A DNA stretch of 52,502 nt, from assembly GCA_944329425.1 (NCBI GenBank), contig CALVIG010000002.1:139880-192381 (forward strand), given 5' to 3'. Each line of letters starts with the position of its first letter. Positions within the stretch are counted from its first letter, which is position 1. Below the pieces are notes generated by a model. It was not told the DNA's origin. It saw nothing but the letters and a program-made list of their open reading frames with translations, and made no database searches. Below are positions 32,749-41,179 of the stretch, piece after piece. The DNA is from an uncultured Bacilli bacterium (lineage in GTDB: Bacteria; Bacillota_I; Bacilli_A; RF39; UBA660). The position numbers and the translations under genes are program-made.

Positions 32749-33045
32749 ATGATTAAACACGTAACTGAAGAAAACTTTGAAAAAGAAATATCTAAAAAAA
32801 GAATATTAGTTGATTTTTACGCAACGTGGTGTGGACCTTGTAAAATGCTTGGTATGGTTATGGAAAAATTTGATAAAAAGGGCATCATTGATATCGTAAA
32901 AGTTGATGTGGATGGGGCACCTAGCTTATCAAGTAAATATAAAATATTTTCCGTTCCGACGCTTATAATTTTTGAAAACGGAGCGGAAGTAAAAAGAATT
33001 TCTGGCTTCATGAGCGAAGATGATTTAGAAAAGTGGGTTGGTTAA
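32749..33045 (+). CDS. trxA: Thioredoxin
   Basis: Cytoplasmic dithiol reductant of 98 residues with the active site ATWCGPCKM near residue 26 and the cis-Pro motif FSVPTLIIFENG. GGAGG sets ATG 32749, 22 codons inside the longest frame. A pilin gene begins one base after the stop, so the two are translationally coupled. The association is unusual because this thioredoxin has no signal peptide while the pilin is exported and Cys-containing. Upstream, AT-rich TGCTATATAATATAAT (32708-32723) offers a -10 region. Confidence 0.95.
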   Translation: MIKHVTEENFEKEISKKRILVDFYATWCGPCKMLGMVMEKFDKKGIIDIVKVDVDGAPSLSSKYKIFSVPTLIIFENGAEVKRISGFMSEDDLEKWVG

Positions 33046-33046
33046 A

Positions 33047-33463
33047 ATGAAAAATAAAGGGTTTACTTTAATAGAGCTATTAGCGGTAATAGTTATTTTG
33101 GGTATTTTACTATCAATTACTACCGTTTCGGTTAACTCATTAAAAAAGAAACAAGATGAGAAGAATTTACAAAACGTTATAAGTAGTATTTTAACGGGTG
33201 CTAAGGAGTATAACGCTAAAAACAGGATTCAAGTTGGTGGTTCGGTAAATGTAGAAGAACTAAAATCTGGCGATTATGTTGATTTTGATGAAGATAAATA
33301 TTTTAATTTGTTAAAAGAAGACGTTAAAGTTACAAAAAATCAATGTGAAAAGAACCGATTAAAGGTTAAGTACTCAATAGAAGTTGATGGAACTACCTAT
33401 AATGATTGTGGCTGTGAAGAGCAAATAGATGGCAAAGAATCAAAAGAAATATGTACGGAATAA
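33047..33463 (+). CDS. Type IV pilin-like protein with prepilin N-terminus
   Basis: Exported 138-residue pseudopilin/pilin. The leader MKNKG is followed by FTLIELLAVIVILGILLSIT, the classic class IVa prepilin site (G|F with Glu at +5). A soluble domain then contains four Cys (NQC, DCGC, EIC) near the C-terminus. It could belong to a competence (ComG-like) or type IV pilus system, but no assembly genes lie nearby. ATG 33047 is coupled to the thioredoxin stop; only a weak GGGTTGG is upstream. A strong terminator follows. Confidence 0.85.
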   Translation: MKNKGFTLIELLAVIVILGILLSITTVSVNSLKKKQDEKNLQNVISSILTGAKEYNAKNRIQVGGSVNVEELKSGDYVDFDEDKYFNLLKEDVKVTKNQCEKNRLKVKYSIEVDGTTYNDCGCEEQIDGKESKEICTE

Positions 33464-33491
33464 AAAAACTAATCATTAAAGATTAGTTTTA
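33464..33491. terminator. Bidirectional terminator between the pilin gene and yigZ
   Basis: Ten-base stem AAAACTAATC/GATTAGTTTT with a six-base loop and flanking A- and T-runs. Confidence 0.85.
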
Positions 33492-34036
33492 TTTATTATG
33501 TAGTTATTTAATTGTTCAGGGAACTTGTTTTCTTCATATTCAAACTCGTATATAACGTTATCATCATATTCCTTATAAGTTATTTTATTATCTTTTAATA
33601 AGTAATTAACGTTATTAACGTTATTATAATCAAAGGTTATCCTGACTTTTTTTATTTCTTTTATTGGTGTTATTTCGGCTTTTATAAGAGCGTTTTTCGT
33701 AGCGCTAGTATAAGCTCTAACAAGCCCTCCAGCTCCTAGTTTTATCCCGCCAAAATACCTTACTACAACAACTAAAACGTTATCTAGTTTTTTATTTTCG
33801 ATAACGTTTAAAATAGGTAAGCCGGCGGTGTGTAAAGGCTCTCCATCATCTGATGCTTTTTTTATGTTTTTTAATGAGTAAGCGTAACAATAATGGTTTG
33901 CATCTTTATGTATTTTTTTTAAGTTGTTTAAGTTATCCATAACACATTCAACGCTATTTATTTTATATACGTACGTTAAAAACTTAGATTTATTAATTAT
34001 TAATTCATCTTGTATGTTTTCTTTTATTGTAAACAT
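33476..34036 (-). CDS. yigZ: YigZ/IMPACT family protein
   Basis: A 186-residue member of the UPF0029/IMPACT family, conserved in bacteria; in eukaryotes IMPACT modulates the GCN2 pathway, while the bacterial role is unclear. Motifs: NKSKFLTYVYKI, DANHYCYAY, ASDDGEPLHTAGLPIL and VRYFGGIKLGAGGLVRAYTSAT. GGTGAT, five bases upstream, sets ATG 34036. The C-terminal domain is shorter than in E. coli YigZ. Divergent from murE. Confidence 0.9.
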   Translation of the reverse strand: MFTIKENIQDELIINKSKFLTYVYKINSVECVMDNLNNLKKIHKDANHYCYAYSLKNIKKASDDGEPLHTAGLPILNVIENKKLDNVLVVVVRYFGGIKLGAGGLVRAYTSATKNALIKAEITPIKEIKKVRITFDYNNVNNVNYLLKDNKITYKEYDDNVIYEFEYEENKFPEQLNNYIINKTNL

Positions 34037-34127
34037 TTTCAATCACCAAAAACATTATAAATGATTATTGATGGTTTTTCAAATATATTATATAATATAC
34101 TAAGTAATAGATTGGAATGATGTTTTT

Positions 34128-35525
34128 ATGATTAATATTAAAACTGACTCAAGGAAGGTATCTCCTGGGGATATATTCGTTGCACTTCGTGGTATCGTTG
34201 GTGATGGCCATGATTTTATCCCTATGGCGATTAAAAATGGTGCATCAAAAATTATCGCTGAAGAAGGATCATATGATGTTCCTTACGAAATAGTACCTGA
34301 TACTAGGGAATACCTTAATAATTATTTGTTAAATAACTACAATAAATATTTAGAACAGATGCATATTATTGGGCTTACCGGTACAAACGGTAAAACAACC
34401 GCCGCATACCTTATTTATGATGCGTTAAAAAAGTTTGATAAAAAGTGTTGTTACATAGGAACAATTGGTTTTTATATGGATGAAAAGGTTTGTAATCTTC
34501 CTAATACCACTCCTGAAGTAACGGAAGTATATGATATGTTAATTAAAGCATATGATGAAGGTTATAGGTATGCTATAGTTGAAGCTTCAAGTGAAGGATT
34601 ACTTCATCGAAGGCTTGAAAACATTCCTTTTGAATATGCCGTATTTACAAACCTAACTCAAGATCATTTAAACATTCATAAAACCATGGAAAATTATGCT
34701 AAGTGCAAGCAAAAACTATTTAATCAAATAAGACCAGGCGGAAAGGCTATCGTTAATTTTGATGATCCTAATAAAGATAAGTTTTTACTTGATTACAACG
34801 TTAACGTTACTTATGGCTTTACTGGTGGAGACTATAAAATTACCGACTATCAAATGAGCATATTAGGAAGCAATTTTACCTTTATAAATGATGGAGTAAA
34901 ACAAAACATTAAAGTGCCTTTAATAGGTAAATATAACATTTATAACGTTTTAGTTACCATAATCGTACTAAGAGAATTAGGATTTAATTATGGTGATATT
35001 TCTGATGTTTTATTATACATACAATCTCCTCCAGGAAGAATGGACATGGTAGAATACAAAAATAATCGTATTATAATAGATTATGCTCATACTCCAGATG
35101 CAATTCAAAACGTAATTAGCACGGTAAAAGAAGTGTGCGATGGTCATGTTTACACCGTTTTTGGCTGTACTGGAGATAGGGACAGAACCAAAAGACCTAT
35201 CATGACTAAGCTTGTAACCGAAGCTTGTGACCACGTTATCATAACAAGTGATGACGTTCATAACGAGGATCCAAATCAAATAGTTAGTGACATGCTTGAA
35301 GGAATAGTAAAAGATAATTATGAAATTGAACTAGATAGAAAAAAAGCTATTATAAAGGGAATAAAATTATTAACAACCAATGATGTTTTACTTATTTTAG
35401 GTAAGGGGCATGAAGAAGTAATGATAGTAAAGGATAATAAAAGGATTCCGTTTAATGATAAAAAAACCGTCTTAGAATACTTAGAAAGTAATAAAGTAAT
35501 TAGAATTGAGAAAATAGATGATTAG
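34128..35525 (+). CDS. murE: UDP-MurNAc-L-Ala-D-Glu:amino acid ligase MurE
   Basis: Adds the third residue of the peptidoglycan stem peptide. The 465-residue protein has the N-terminal UDP-binding domain with DSRKVSPGDIFVALRG, ATP loop LTGTNGKTTAAYL near residue 83, the lysine region and the C-terminal domain. The amino-acid selectivity motif, DNPR in diaminopimelate-specific enzymes, here reads SDDVHNEDP, lacking the Arg that contacts diaminopimelate. This suggests another third amino acid, such as lysine or ornithine (inference). It stands alone, outside any mur/fts cluster. Its ribosome site (GGAATGATG) is weak. Confidence 0.93.
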   Translation: MINIKTDSRKVSPGDIFVALRGIVGDGHDFIPMAIKNGASKIIAEEGSYDVPYEIVPDTREYLNNYLLNNYNKYLEQMHIIGLTGTNGKTTAAYLIYDALKKFDKKCCYIGTIGFYMDEKVCNLPNTTPEVTEVYDMLIKAYDEGYRYAIVEASSEGLLHRRLENIPFEYAVFTNLTQDHLNIHKTMENYAKCKQKLFNQIRPGGKAIVNFDDPNKDKFLLDYNVNVTYGFTGGDYKITDYQMSILGSNFTFINDGVKQNIKVPLIGKYNIYNVLVTIIVLRELGFNYGDISDVLLYIQSPPGRMDMVEYKNNRIIIDYAHTPDAIQNVISTVKEVCDGHVYTVFGCTGDRDRTKRPIMTKLVTEACDHVIITSDDVHNEDPNQIVSDMLEGIVKDNYEIELDRKKAIIKGIKLLTTNDVLLILGKGHEEVMIVKDNKRIPFNDKKTVLEYLESNKVIRIEKIDD

Positions 35526-35533
35526 GTGTTAGT

Positions 35534-35973
35534 ATGAAAATAGGAAGTGTTGTTAATATAAAAAATATTTGTTTTAGAAATGGAGAAGTTGATCATTCTT
35601 TTAATAGAGAAAACCTTGCATTTATTTGGGGGAGTTAGAAGATAAGATGTGTTTTATGCCCCTTAGTAATGTTAGCTCTTTAAAACATCATGTTAAAACA
35701 ATAATAAAACCAACATATGAAAATGGTTTAAAAAAAACATCACATCCCAATTTGAGGGAATTAATAGAAAAACCAATTGCGTATTATGAAGAAATTGGAA
35801 TAATATCAGATGATGATGTTATTAAACTTTTTAAGGGAATTACAAGTTATTATACGGAAGTAAGAGTTCCAAAAGATAAAAAACTTTTAGAGCTTGCTAA
35901 TAACTATTTAAAATACTCACCTCTAAGATACGTAGACGATAATACACAAAAAAACAAGACTTCAAGATTGTAG
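35534..35973 (+). pseudogene. Frameshifted PemK/MazF-like gene
   Basis: An ATG at 35534 with a GGTG ribosome site opens a frame reading MKIGSVVNIKNICFRNGEVD, which stops at 35636-35638. The next frame continues from the same spot (ELEDKMCFMPLSNVSSLKHH...) to 35973. Adding one G to the G5 run at 35628-35632 would join them into one protein of about 146 residues. The N-terminal half resembles PemK/MazF-like proteins with the pattern GEVDHS...LEDKxxFxPLS. It may be a decayed gene, a phase-variable homopolymer or a sequencing error. It follows murE by eight bases and ends in a terminator. Confidence 0.65.
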
Positions 35974-35985
35974 TCTTGTTTTTAA
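35951..35985 (+). terminator. Terminator after the frameshifted gene
   Basis: Eleven-base perfect stem AAAACAAGACT/AGTCTTGTTTT with a ten-base loop and T's. The stop codon is in the loop/stem junction. Confidence 0.85.
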
Positions 35986-36021
35986 GTTTTAATCAAATTT
36001 GGTTTTGTTTGTTTATTAATA

Positions 36022-36030
36022 TGATATAAT
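36022..36030 (+). promoter_or_regulatory. Extended -10 promoter for uvrC
   Basis: TGATATAAT, 17 bases before the start codon, same element as at lspA and rluD. Confidence 0.5.
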
Positions 36031-36047
36031 GTTTTTAGGTGATTTTC

Positions 36048-37814
36048 ATGGATAAAATTAGCGAAAAACTTAAGTTATTAACTACTGAACCAGGATGTTA
36101 CTTAATGAAGGATGTAACCGGAAAAATAATATACGTTGGTAAAGCTAAAAATTTAAAAAGAAGGGTATCATCATATTTTAATAGGGAACATACGGGAAAG
36201 ACAAAGGCGTTAGTTCAAAACATTGATGATTTTGAGTACATAGTTACATCAACAGAAGTTGAATCATTATTATTAGAAATAAATCTAATAAAAAAATATT
36301 CTCCTAAGTATAACATAATGCTTAAAGATAATAAATCATATCCGTACATTGAAATTACTAATGAAAAATATCCAAGGCTTATAATTTCCAGGCCAAGAAA
36401 GATAAAAAATCATAAGGGTAAGTTATTTGGACCTTATCCAAACGCAAATGCTGCAAGAAAAACGGTTGAGTTGTTAAACAGGATATACCCGTTTAGAAAG
36501 TGCCATACCATGGGTAAAAAAACTTGTTTGTATTATCATATTGGACAGTGTTTAGGTTACTGTGAAAATAAAGTTTCAAAAGATCAATTGGATCAAATGA
36601 TAAATGAGGTTAGTAGCTTTTTAAAGGGTAATTATGATTACTTAACAAAGAAAATTAAACAGCTTATGCTAGATGCATCAGAAAAACTAAATTATGAAAA
36701 GGCCATTGAATACAAAGAAATGCTTGAATACATAAATAAAGTACTTGAAAAGCAAAAAATAACTTTAAATGATGGTGTTAATAGGGATGTAATTAATTAT
36801 TACGTGAAAAACGATTATATATCATTTCAAGTATTACACATAAGAGATGGTAGAATTAACATGAGAGATCAAGAAATTTTTCCTTTGGTTGATGAAATAG
36901 AAAACGCAACGTCATCTTTTGTTATAAGTTTTTATGATAAAAATGAGCTTCCAAAGGAAATTTTAGTAGGTGAAGATTTTAATATTGATTTGTTATCCAA
37001 TGCTTTGAACGTAAAATTTATTATTCCTCAAAAAGGTTTAAAGAAAAAATTAATTTTAATGGCTAAAGAAAACGCTAAAGTGGTATTAGAAGAGAAGTTT
37101 GAACTTATTATAAGAGATGAAAAAAGAACTTTTGAAGCTAATGAAACACTTGGTAAATTAATTGGAATACCAAACTTAAACAGGATAGAAATCTTTGATA
37201 ATGCGCATCTTTTTGGGACGTTTACGGTGTCTGGTATGGTTGTTTTTACAAACGGAAGACCTGATAAAAAAGAATATAGAAAATATAAAATAAATTCAGG
37301 AAGTAAAGATGATTACCACACCATGCAAGAAGTAATTTATCGAAGGTATTACAGGGTACTTCATGACAAGTTACAAAAGCCTGATTTAATAATCGTTGAT
37401 GGTGGTATTATTCAAATAAACGCTACCAAGGAAATATTAAACAGCTTATATTTAGATATACCTGTTTTGGGGCTTAAGAAAAATGAAAAACATAGCACAA
37501 CTTCTTTGATAAGCCAAGATAAAGAGTATTTTATTGATAAAACATCAGATGTTTTTCATTATTTAACAAGAATGCAAGATGAGGTTCACAGGTATACCAT
37601 TTCGTATCATAAAGATATAAGAAGTAAGGGATCCTTATCAAGTGTGTTAGATAACGTCCCAGGAATAGGTGATAAAAGAAAAAAAATGTTATTAAAAAAA
37701 TACAAAACCATTTCTGAACTAAAAACTTTGAAACTAGAAGAACTTGAAGGAATTTTGCCAAGTAACGTTGCAAAAGAACTATATGATTTCTTAAAGAGTT
37801 ATGAAAAAAATTAG
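36048..37814 (+). CDS. uvrC: Excinuclease ABC subunit C
   Basis: Makes the dual incision in nucleotide excision repair. At 588 residues it is full length: GIY-YIG endonuclease (PGCYLMKDVTGKIIYVGKA, residues about 16-34), a Cys-containing segment (CHTMGKKTCLYYHIGQCLGYC), the UVR motif YEKAIEYKEML that contacts UvrB, and the C-terminal RNase H-like nuclease with EIFDNAHLFG and DLIIVDGG. A tandem helix-hairpin-helix (LDNVPGIGDKRKKMLL) ends the protein. GGTGAT sets ATG 36048. uvrA and uvrB are not in the window. Confidence 0.96.
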   Translation: MDKISEKLKLLTTEPGCYLMKDVTGKIIYVGKAKNLKRRVSSYFNREHTGKTKALVQNIDDFEYIVTSTEVESLLLEINLIKKYSPKYNIMLKDNKSYPYIEITNEKYPRLIISRPRKIKNHKGKLFGPYPNANAARKTVELLNRIYPFRKCHTMGKKTCLYYHIGQCLGYCENKVSKDQLDQMINEVSSFLKGNYDYLTKKIKQLMLDASEKLNYEKAIEYKEMLEYINKVLEKQKITLNDGVNRDVINYYVKNDYISFQVLHIRDGRINMRDQEIFPLVDEIENATSSFVISFYDKNELPKEILVGEDFNIDLLSNALNVKFIIPQKGLKKKLILMAKENAKVVLEEKFELIIRDEKRTFEANETLGKLIGIPNLNRIEIFDNAHLFGTFTVSGMVVFTNGRPDKKEYRKYKINSGSKDDYHTMQEVIYRRYYRVLHDKLQKPDLIIVDGGIIQINATKEILNSLYLDIPVLGLKKNEKHSTTSLISQDKEYFIDKTSDVFHYLTRMQDEVHRYTISYHKDIRSKGSLSSVLDNVPGIGDKRKKMLLKKYKTISELKTLKLEELEGILPSNVAKELYDFLKSYEKN

Positions 37815-37833
37815 GTTATTCCTAATTTTTTTT
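37804..37833 (+). terminator. Terminator after uvrC
   Basis: Stem AAAAAATTAGG/CCTAATTTTTT, loop TTATT, T-run. It overlaps the last codons and stop of uvrC. Confidence 0.8.
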
Positions 37834-37887
37834 ATTATAGAGTATTTTTTCGTTTTTTGTCTAATAAGTAAGTTGAAAGGAGAAAAA

Positions 37888-39021
37888 ATGAAAAAAATAG
37901 CGGTTTTAATTATTATTACTTTTGCCTTAGTAGGTTTTAATGAAGGTAAAACAGAAGATAAAGTAATTAATGTTAATAATGAAGCAAAATCAAAAAAAGA
38001 GTATTACGTAAGTGTCGTACCATACGTAGATCATGATGATTATTATAAAAATAAGTATATGTCTTATGGTAGCGTAAACGTTACCCCGACAAAAAATGAA
38101 GTAAAAGAAGATTCTAAAAAAGAAGTTGCTATTGAAGAAAATATTGCTATTAGTGATTATGAATTTGTTTTAGAAGATAAAAATAAAACAGATGAAATAA
38201 GTGTAGAGGATCAAGAAGAAAACCAAAATGAAGCTAATTTTGAAGATGAGCAAGTAATCATTAAAGATGAAGTTTCTCAAATTGAAGAAGAAAATGATGA
38301 AACCATTGAACAAGATAATGATACTGGTTTAAAAGAACCTGTAATTGAAGAACCTAAAGATGAAGTTAATGAAGAAATAAAACCCTTGGGATATTATAGT
38401 CCAAATGGTAAGTATCTAGGTGATACTAAAGTTAAGGTTATAGACGTAAGTTATTACCAAGGAGATATAAACTGGGATACTTTCGTACAAGAAAGTGATT
38501 GTTATGGGGTAATATTAAGGCTTGGTTACTGGAATGCATTGGATAAAAAATTTGAAAGAAACATAAATGAAATTAAAAGATTAAACATACCGTATGGTAT
38601 ATATTTATTTAGTTATTCAACCACCTTAAATGGTGCGTTAACGGAAGCTAGGTTTACTAACGAAATGATTGATAAATATAATTTAAATCCTACCTTAGGA
38701 ATTTATTATGACATTGAATCTTGGTCTTCATCAAATGGTTCATCTTCTAATACAATATCAAAGGAACAATATGACAAAATAATTAGCACATATGTAACCA
38801 ACGTAAGTAATCATGTTGGTAATAGATTTAAGGTTCGGGTTTATTCTGGTAGGTGGTATGCTATGAATCGTTTGGGAACTATTTCAAAAGCATACGTAGA
38901 TTGGGTTGCAGAATATAATTCTACTTGTAAGTATGATGGCAAGTATTCAATGTGGCAATATACTTCAAAAGGAAGCGTTCCGGGTATAAGTGGTAACGTT
39001 GATATAAGCTACTTATACTAA
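37888..39021 (+). CDS. Secreted GH25 muramidase (lysozyme)
   Basis: Cleaves the MurNAc-GlcNAc bond of peptidoglycan. The 377-residue protein has a signal peptide (KKIAVLIIITFALVGFNEGK). A long acidic, low-complexity linker of about 120 residues (DEISVEDQEENQNEANFEDE...) follows, then a GH25 barrel: VKVIDVSYYQGDINWDTF with the first Asp, YGIYLFSYS, LGIYYDIESW with the Asp-x-Glu pair, and a C-terminal MWQYTSKGSVPGI. AAAGGA sets ATG 37888, 29 codons inside the longest frame. It could act in cell-wall turnover or spore-related lysis. Confidence 0.9.
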   Translation: MKKIAVLIIITFALVGFNEGKTEDKVINVNNEAKSKKEYYVSVVPYVDHDDYYKNKYMSYGSVNVTPTKNEVKEDSKKEVAIEENIAISDYEFVLEDKNKTDEISVEDQEENQNEANFEDEQVIIKDEVSQIEEENDETIEQDNDTGLKEPVIEEPKDEVNEEIKPLGYYSPNGKYLGDTKVKVIDVSYYQGDINWDTFVQESDCYGVILRLGYWNALDKKFERNINEIKRLNIPYGIYLFSYSTTLNGALTEARFTNEMIDKYNLNPTLGIYYDIESWSSSNGSSSNTISKEQYDKIISTYVTNVSNHVGNRFKVRVYSGRWYAMNRLGTISKAYVDWVAEYNSTCKYDGKYSMWQYTSKGSVPGISGNVDISYLY

Positions 39022-39045
39022 AAAAAGAGAAGTTTCTCTTTTTTT
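39020..39045. terminator. Bidirectional terminator
   Basis: Stem AAAAAAGAGA/TCTCTTTTTT with a four-base loop; A- and T-flanks serve the muramidase gene and the convergent coat-like gene. Confidence 0.75.
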
Positions 39046-39298
39046 AATACCATCTTCTTGGTGGATATGGATATGGGTATGGTGGGTAGTAATATGGTGG
39101 TCTATTATATCCATAACCATTATTCCAAAACGCTGGAGCAAGCGCTGCACCAGTAACTCCTCCTAGTAAAAAAGGAAATATTAAACCTCCAGCTAATCTC
39201 TCATCATTTTTTCCGTTACTATAGTTATATGGCATATAATAACCATACATGGTACTATTTGTAGGCATTTTTACTTGATTTTGATATCCTTGATTCAC
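39044..39298 (-). CDS. Putative spore coat protein, Tyr/Pro-rich
   Basis: Short protein of 84 residues. A Tyr/Asn/Gln-rich start (STMYGYYMPYNYSNG) is followed by a DERLAGGLIFPFLLGGVTGA hydrophobic block and a Tyr/Pro-rich tail ending PPYPYPYPPRRWY. This layout resembles small coat or spore-surface proteins of spore formers; identity is by composition, not by a named family. GAGGAAGGTG sets GTG 39298 as the start; an upstream GTG overlaps the ribosome site. A sigma-K-like -10 lies just upstream, in keeping with late mother-cell expression. Confidence 0.6.
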   Translation of the reverse strand: MNQGYQNQVKMPTNSTMYGYYMPYNYSNGKNDERLAGGLIFPFLLGGVTGAALAPAFWNNGYGYNRPPYYYPPYPYPYPPRRWY

Positions 39299-39319
39299 AT
39301 TGTTCACCTTCCTCTAAAA

Positions 39320-39328
39320 TAGTATATG
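39320..39328 (-). promoter_or_regulatory. Candidate sigma-K/sigma-E -10 element of the coat-like gene
   Basis: Minus strand reads CATATACTA, matching the sigma-K -10 CATAnnnTA, 21 bases upstream of the start codon. A CAC 14 bases further up could be the -35 (consensus AC), a little close. Confidence 0.4.
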
Positions 39329-39414
39329 AAATATTAATTGAAGTGACATATGTTCAATAAAAATGTTATAATAAGAAAGAAAAAAGTTATTAGTTAATAT
39401 AAGGTAGTGATGTA

Positions 39415-41178
39415 ATGAACAAGATAAAGATAATGAACGATGATTTAGCTAATAAAATAGCAGCAGGTGAGGTAGTTGAAAAGTGCGTTTCTGTTGTAAA
39501 GGAATTAGTTGAAAATAGCGTTGATGCTGGAGCTTCAGAAATAAAAATAATCGTTGAAGAAGCCGGAACAAAAATGATAAAGGTAATAGATAACGGAGCT
39601 GGGATGAGCCATGATGATGCGATATTAGCGTTTGAAAGGCATGCCACTAGTAAGCTTTATGATGAAACGGGATTGTTTAGGATTTCTTCGTTAGGTTTTA
39701 GGGGTGAAGCACTTCCTTCAATTGCGGCTGTTTCTTTAGTTGAACTTAAAACCTCTACCGGGGACGTTGGCACGAGGATAATAATAAATGGAGGGAAGTT
39801 AGAAAAAGACGAAAAAGCAGATGCTAGAAAGGGTACCGAAATAACGGTAAGTAATTTATTTTTTAATACCCCTGCCAGACTTAAATACCTAAATAGTTTA
39901 TATAGTGAGCTTGCAAATATTTGTGAGTATGTTAATAAAATGGCTTTTTCTTACCCGAACATAAAATTCGTTTTTATAAGTGATGATAAAGTTTTATTAA
40001 ATACCGATGGTAGCGGTAATTTGCTTAAGGTTATAAAAGATGTTTATGGTGCTGAAGTCGCTAGAAAAATGAAGAATATATCAGTTTTCAATGACGATTA
40101 TGACGTTGATGGATTTATATCATTACCTGAGGTTACTAGATCTAGCAGAAATCACATGGTTACTTTAGTTAATCAAAGGGTAGTTAGAAACGTAGAACTT
40201 AACAGGGCTATAAATGATGCATACCATACGTATAAACCAGAAACAAGGTATCCAATAGTTGTTTTAAACATTAATTGTGATCCATCTTTAGTTGACGTTA
40301 ACGTTCATCCTTCTAAATTAGATATTAAATTCAGTAATTTTGACGACTTAAAAGAATTAATAAAAAAAGGCATAAAAGATGTTTTAGATAAAAGTTTATT
40401 AATTCCTAAGATAGAAATGAAAACTGAACAAACAGAAAAACCAGTAGTAAAAGAGCAAGTACTTAACATAGAAAGACAAAACGTAATTGAAGATAGCGTA
40501 ATAGATTATTCGTTATTTGATGAACCGGTATTAACGGTAAACGAAGACATTGAAAGTTATGATCAAACTAATGAAACAGAAGATAAAAAAGTTATCATGC
40601 CAGAAATGTATCCGGTTGGTCTTGCTAAAGGTACGTATATAATTTGCCATAATGAACTTGGGTTATACATGATAGATCAGCATGCTGCTAAAGAAAGAAT
40701 AAATTATGAATATTATAAAAAAATGCTTGGAAATCCTAATAATAATAGTATTAGGATGTTAATTCCGTTAACGGTTGAATTTCCAAGTAACGAATTTATA
40801 ATAATAAAACAAAATTTAGAAGTTTTAAGAAATATGAAGTTTGACATAGAAGAAAGTGGAATAAATTCTTTTATAATTAAAGAACACCCAACTTGGTTAA
40901 AACAAGGCTATGAAGAAGAGTCTATAAAAAAAATTCTTGAAGTGTTAATTGATCAAGAACGGAATTTTTCAATTGAAAAATTTAATGAGAAAACCGCCAT
41001 AACACTTAGCTGTAAAATGGCGATTAAAGCTAATACCAACATAAGTATTTTGGAAATGGAAAGTTTAATTAATGATTTAAGAAAATGTGAAAATCCATAC
41101 ACGTGTCCACATGGAAGACCAACAACGATTTTTTATAGTAATTATGAATTAGAAAAAATGTTTAAAAGGGCGATGTAA
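39415..41178 (+). CDS. mutL: DNA mismatch repair protein MutL
   Basis: Mismatch repair endonuclease matched to MutS. The 587-residue protein has the GHKL ATPase domain with ENSVDAGASEIKI, IDNGAGM and GFRGEALPSI. A variable acidic linker and a C-terminal dimerisation/endonuclease domain follow, with metal-binding motif DQHAAKERINYE at about residue 421 and CPHGRPT near the end. It is therefore a nicking-type MutL, as in organisms without MutH. mutS, its usual upstream neighbour, is not in the window. miaA starts one base after the stop. Confidence 0.96.
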   Translation: MNKIKIMNDDLANKIAAGEVVEKCVSVVKELVENSVDAGASEIKIIVEEAGTKMIKVIDNGAGMSHDDAILAFERHATSKLYDETGLFRISSLGFRGEALPSIAAVSLVELKTSTGDVGTRIIINGGKLEKDEKADARKGTEITVSNLFFNTPARLKYLNSLYSELANICEYVNKMAFSYPNIKFVFISDDKVLLNTDGSGNLLKVIKDVYGAEVARKMKNISVFNDDYDVDGFISLPEVTRSSRNHMVTLVNQRVVRNVELNRAINDAYHTYKPETRYPIVVLNINCDPSLVDVNVHPSKLDIKFSNFDDLKELIKKGIKDVLDKSLLIPKIEMKTEQTEKPVVKEQVLNIERQNVIEDSVIDYSLFDEPVLTVNEDIESYDQTNETEDKKVIMPEMYPVGLAKGTYIICHNELGLYMIDQHAAKERINYEYYKKMLGNPNNNSIRMLIPLTVEFPSNEFIIIKQNLEVLRNMKFDIEESGINSFIIKEHPTWLKQGYEEESIKKILEVLIDQERNFSIEKFNEKTAITLSCKMAIKANTNISILEMESLINDLRKCENPYTCPHGRPTTIFYSNYELEKMFKRAM

Positions 41179-41179
41179 T

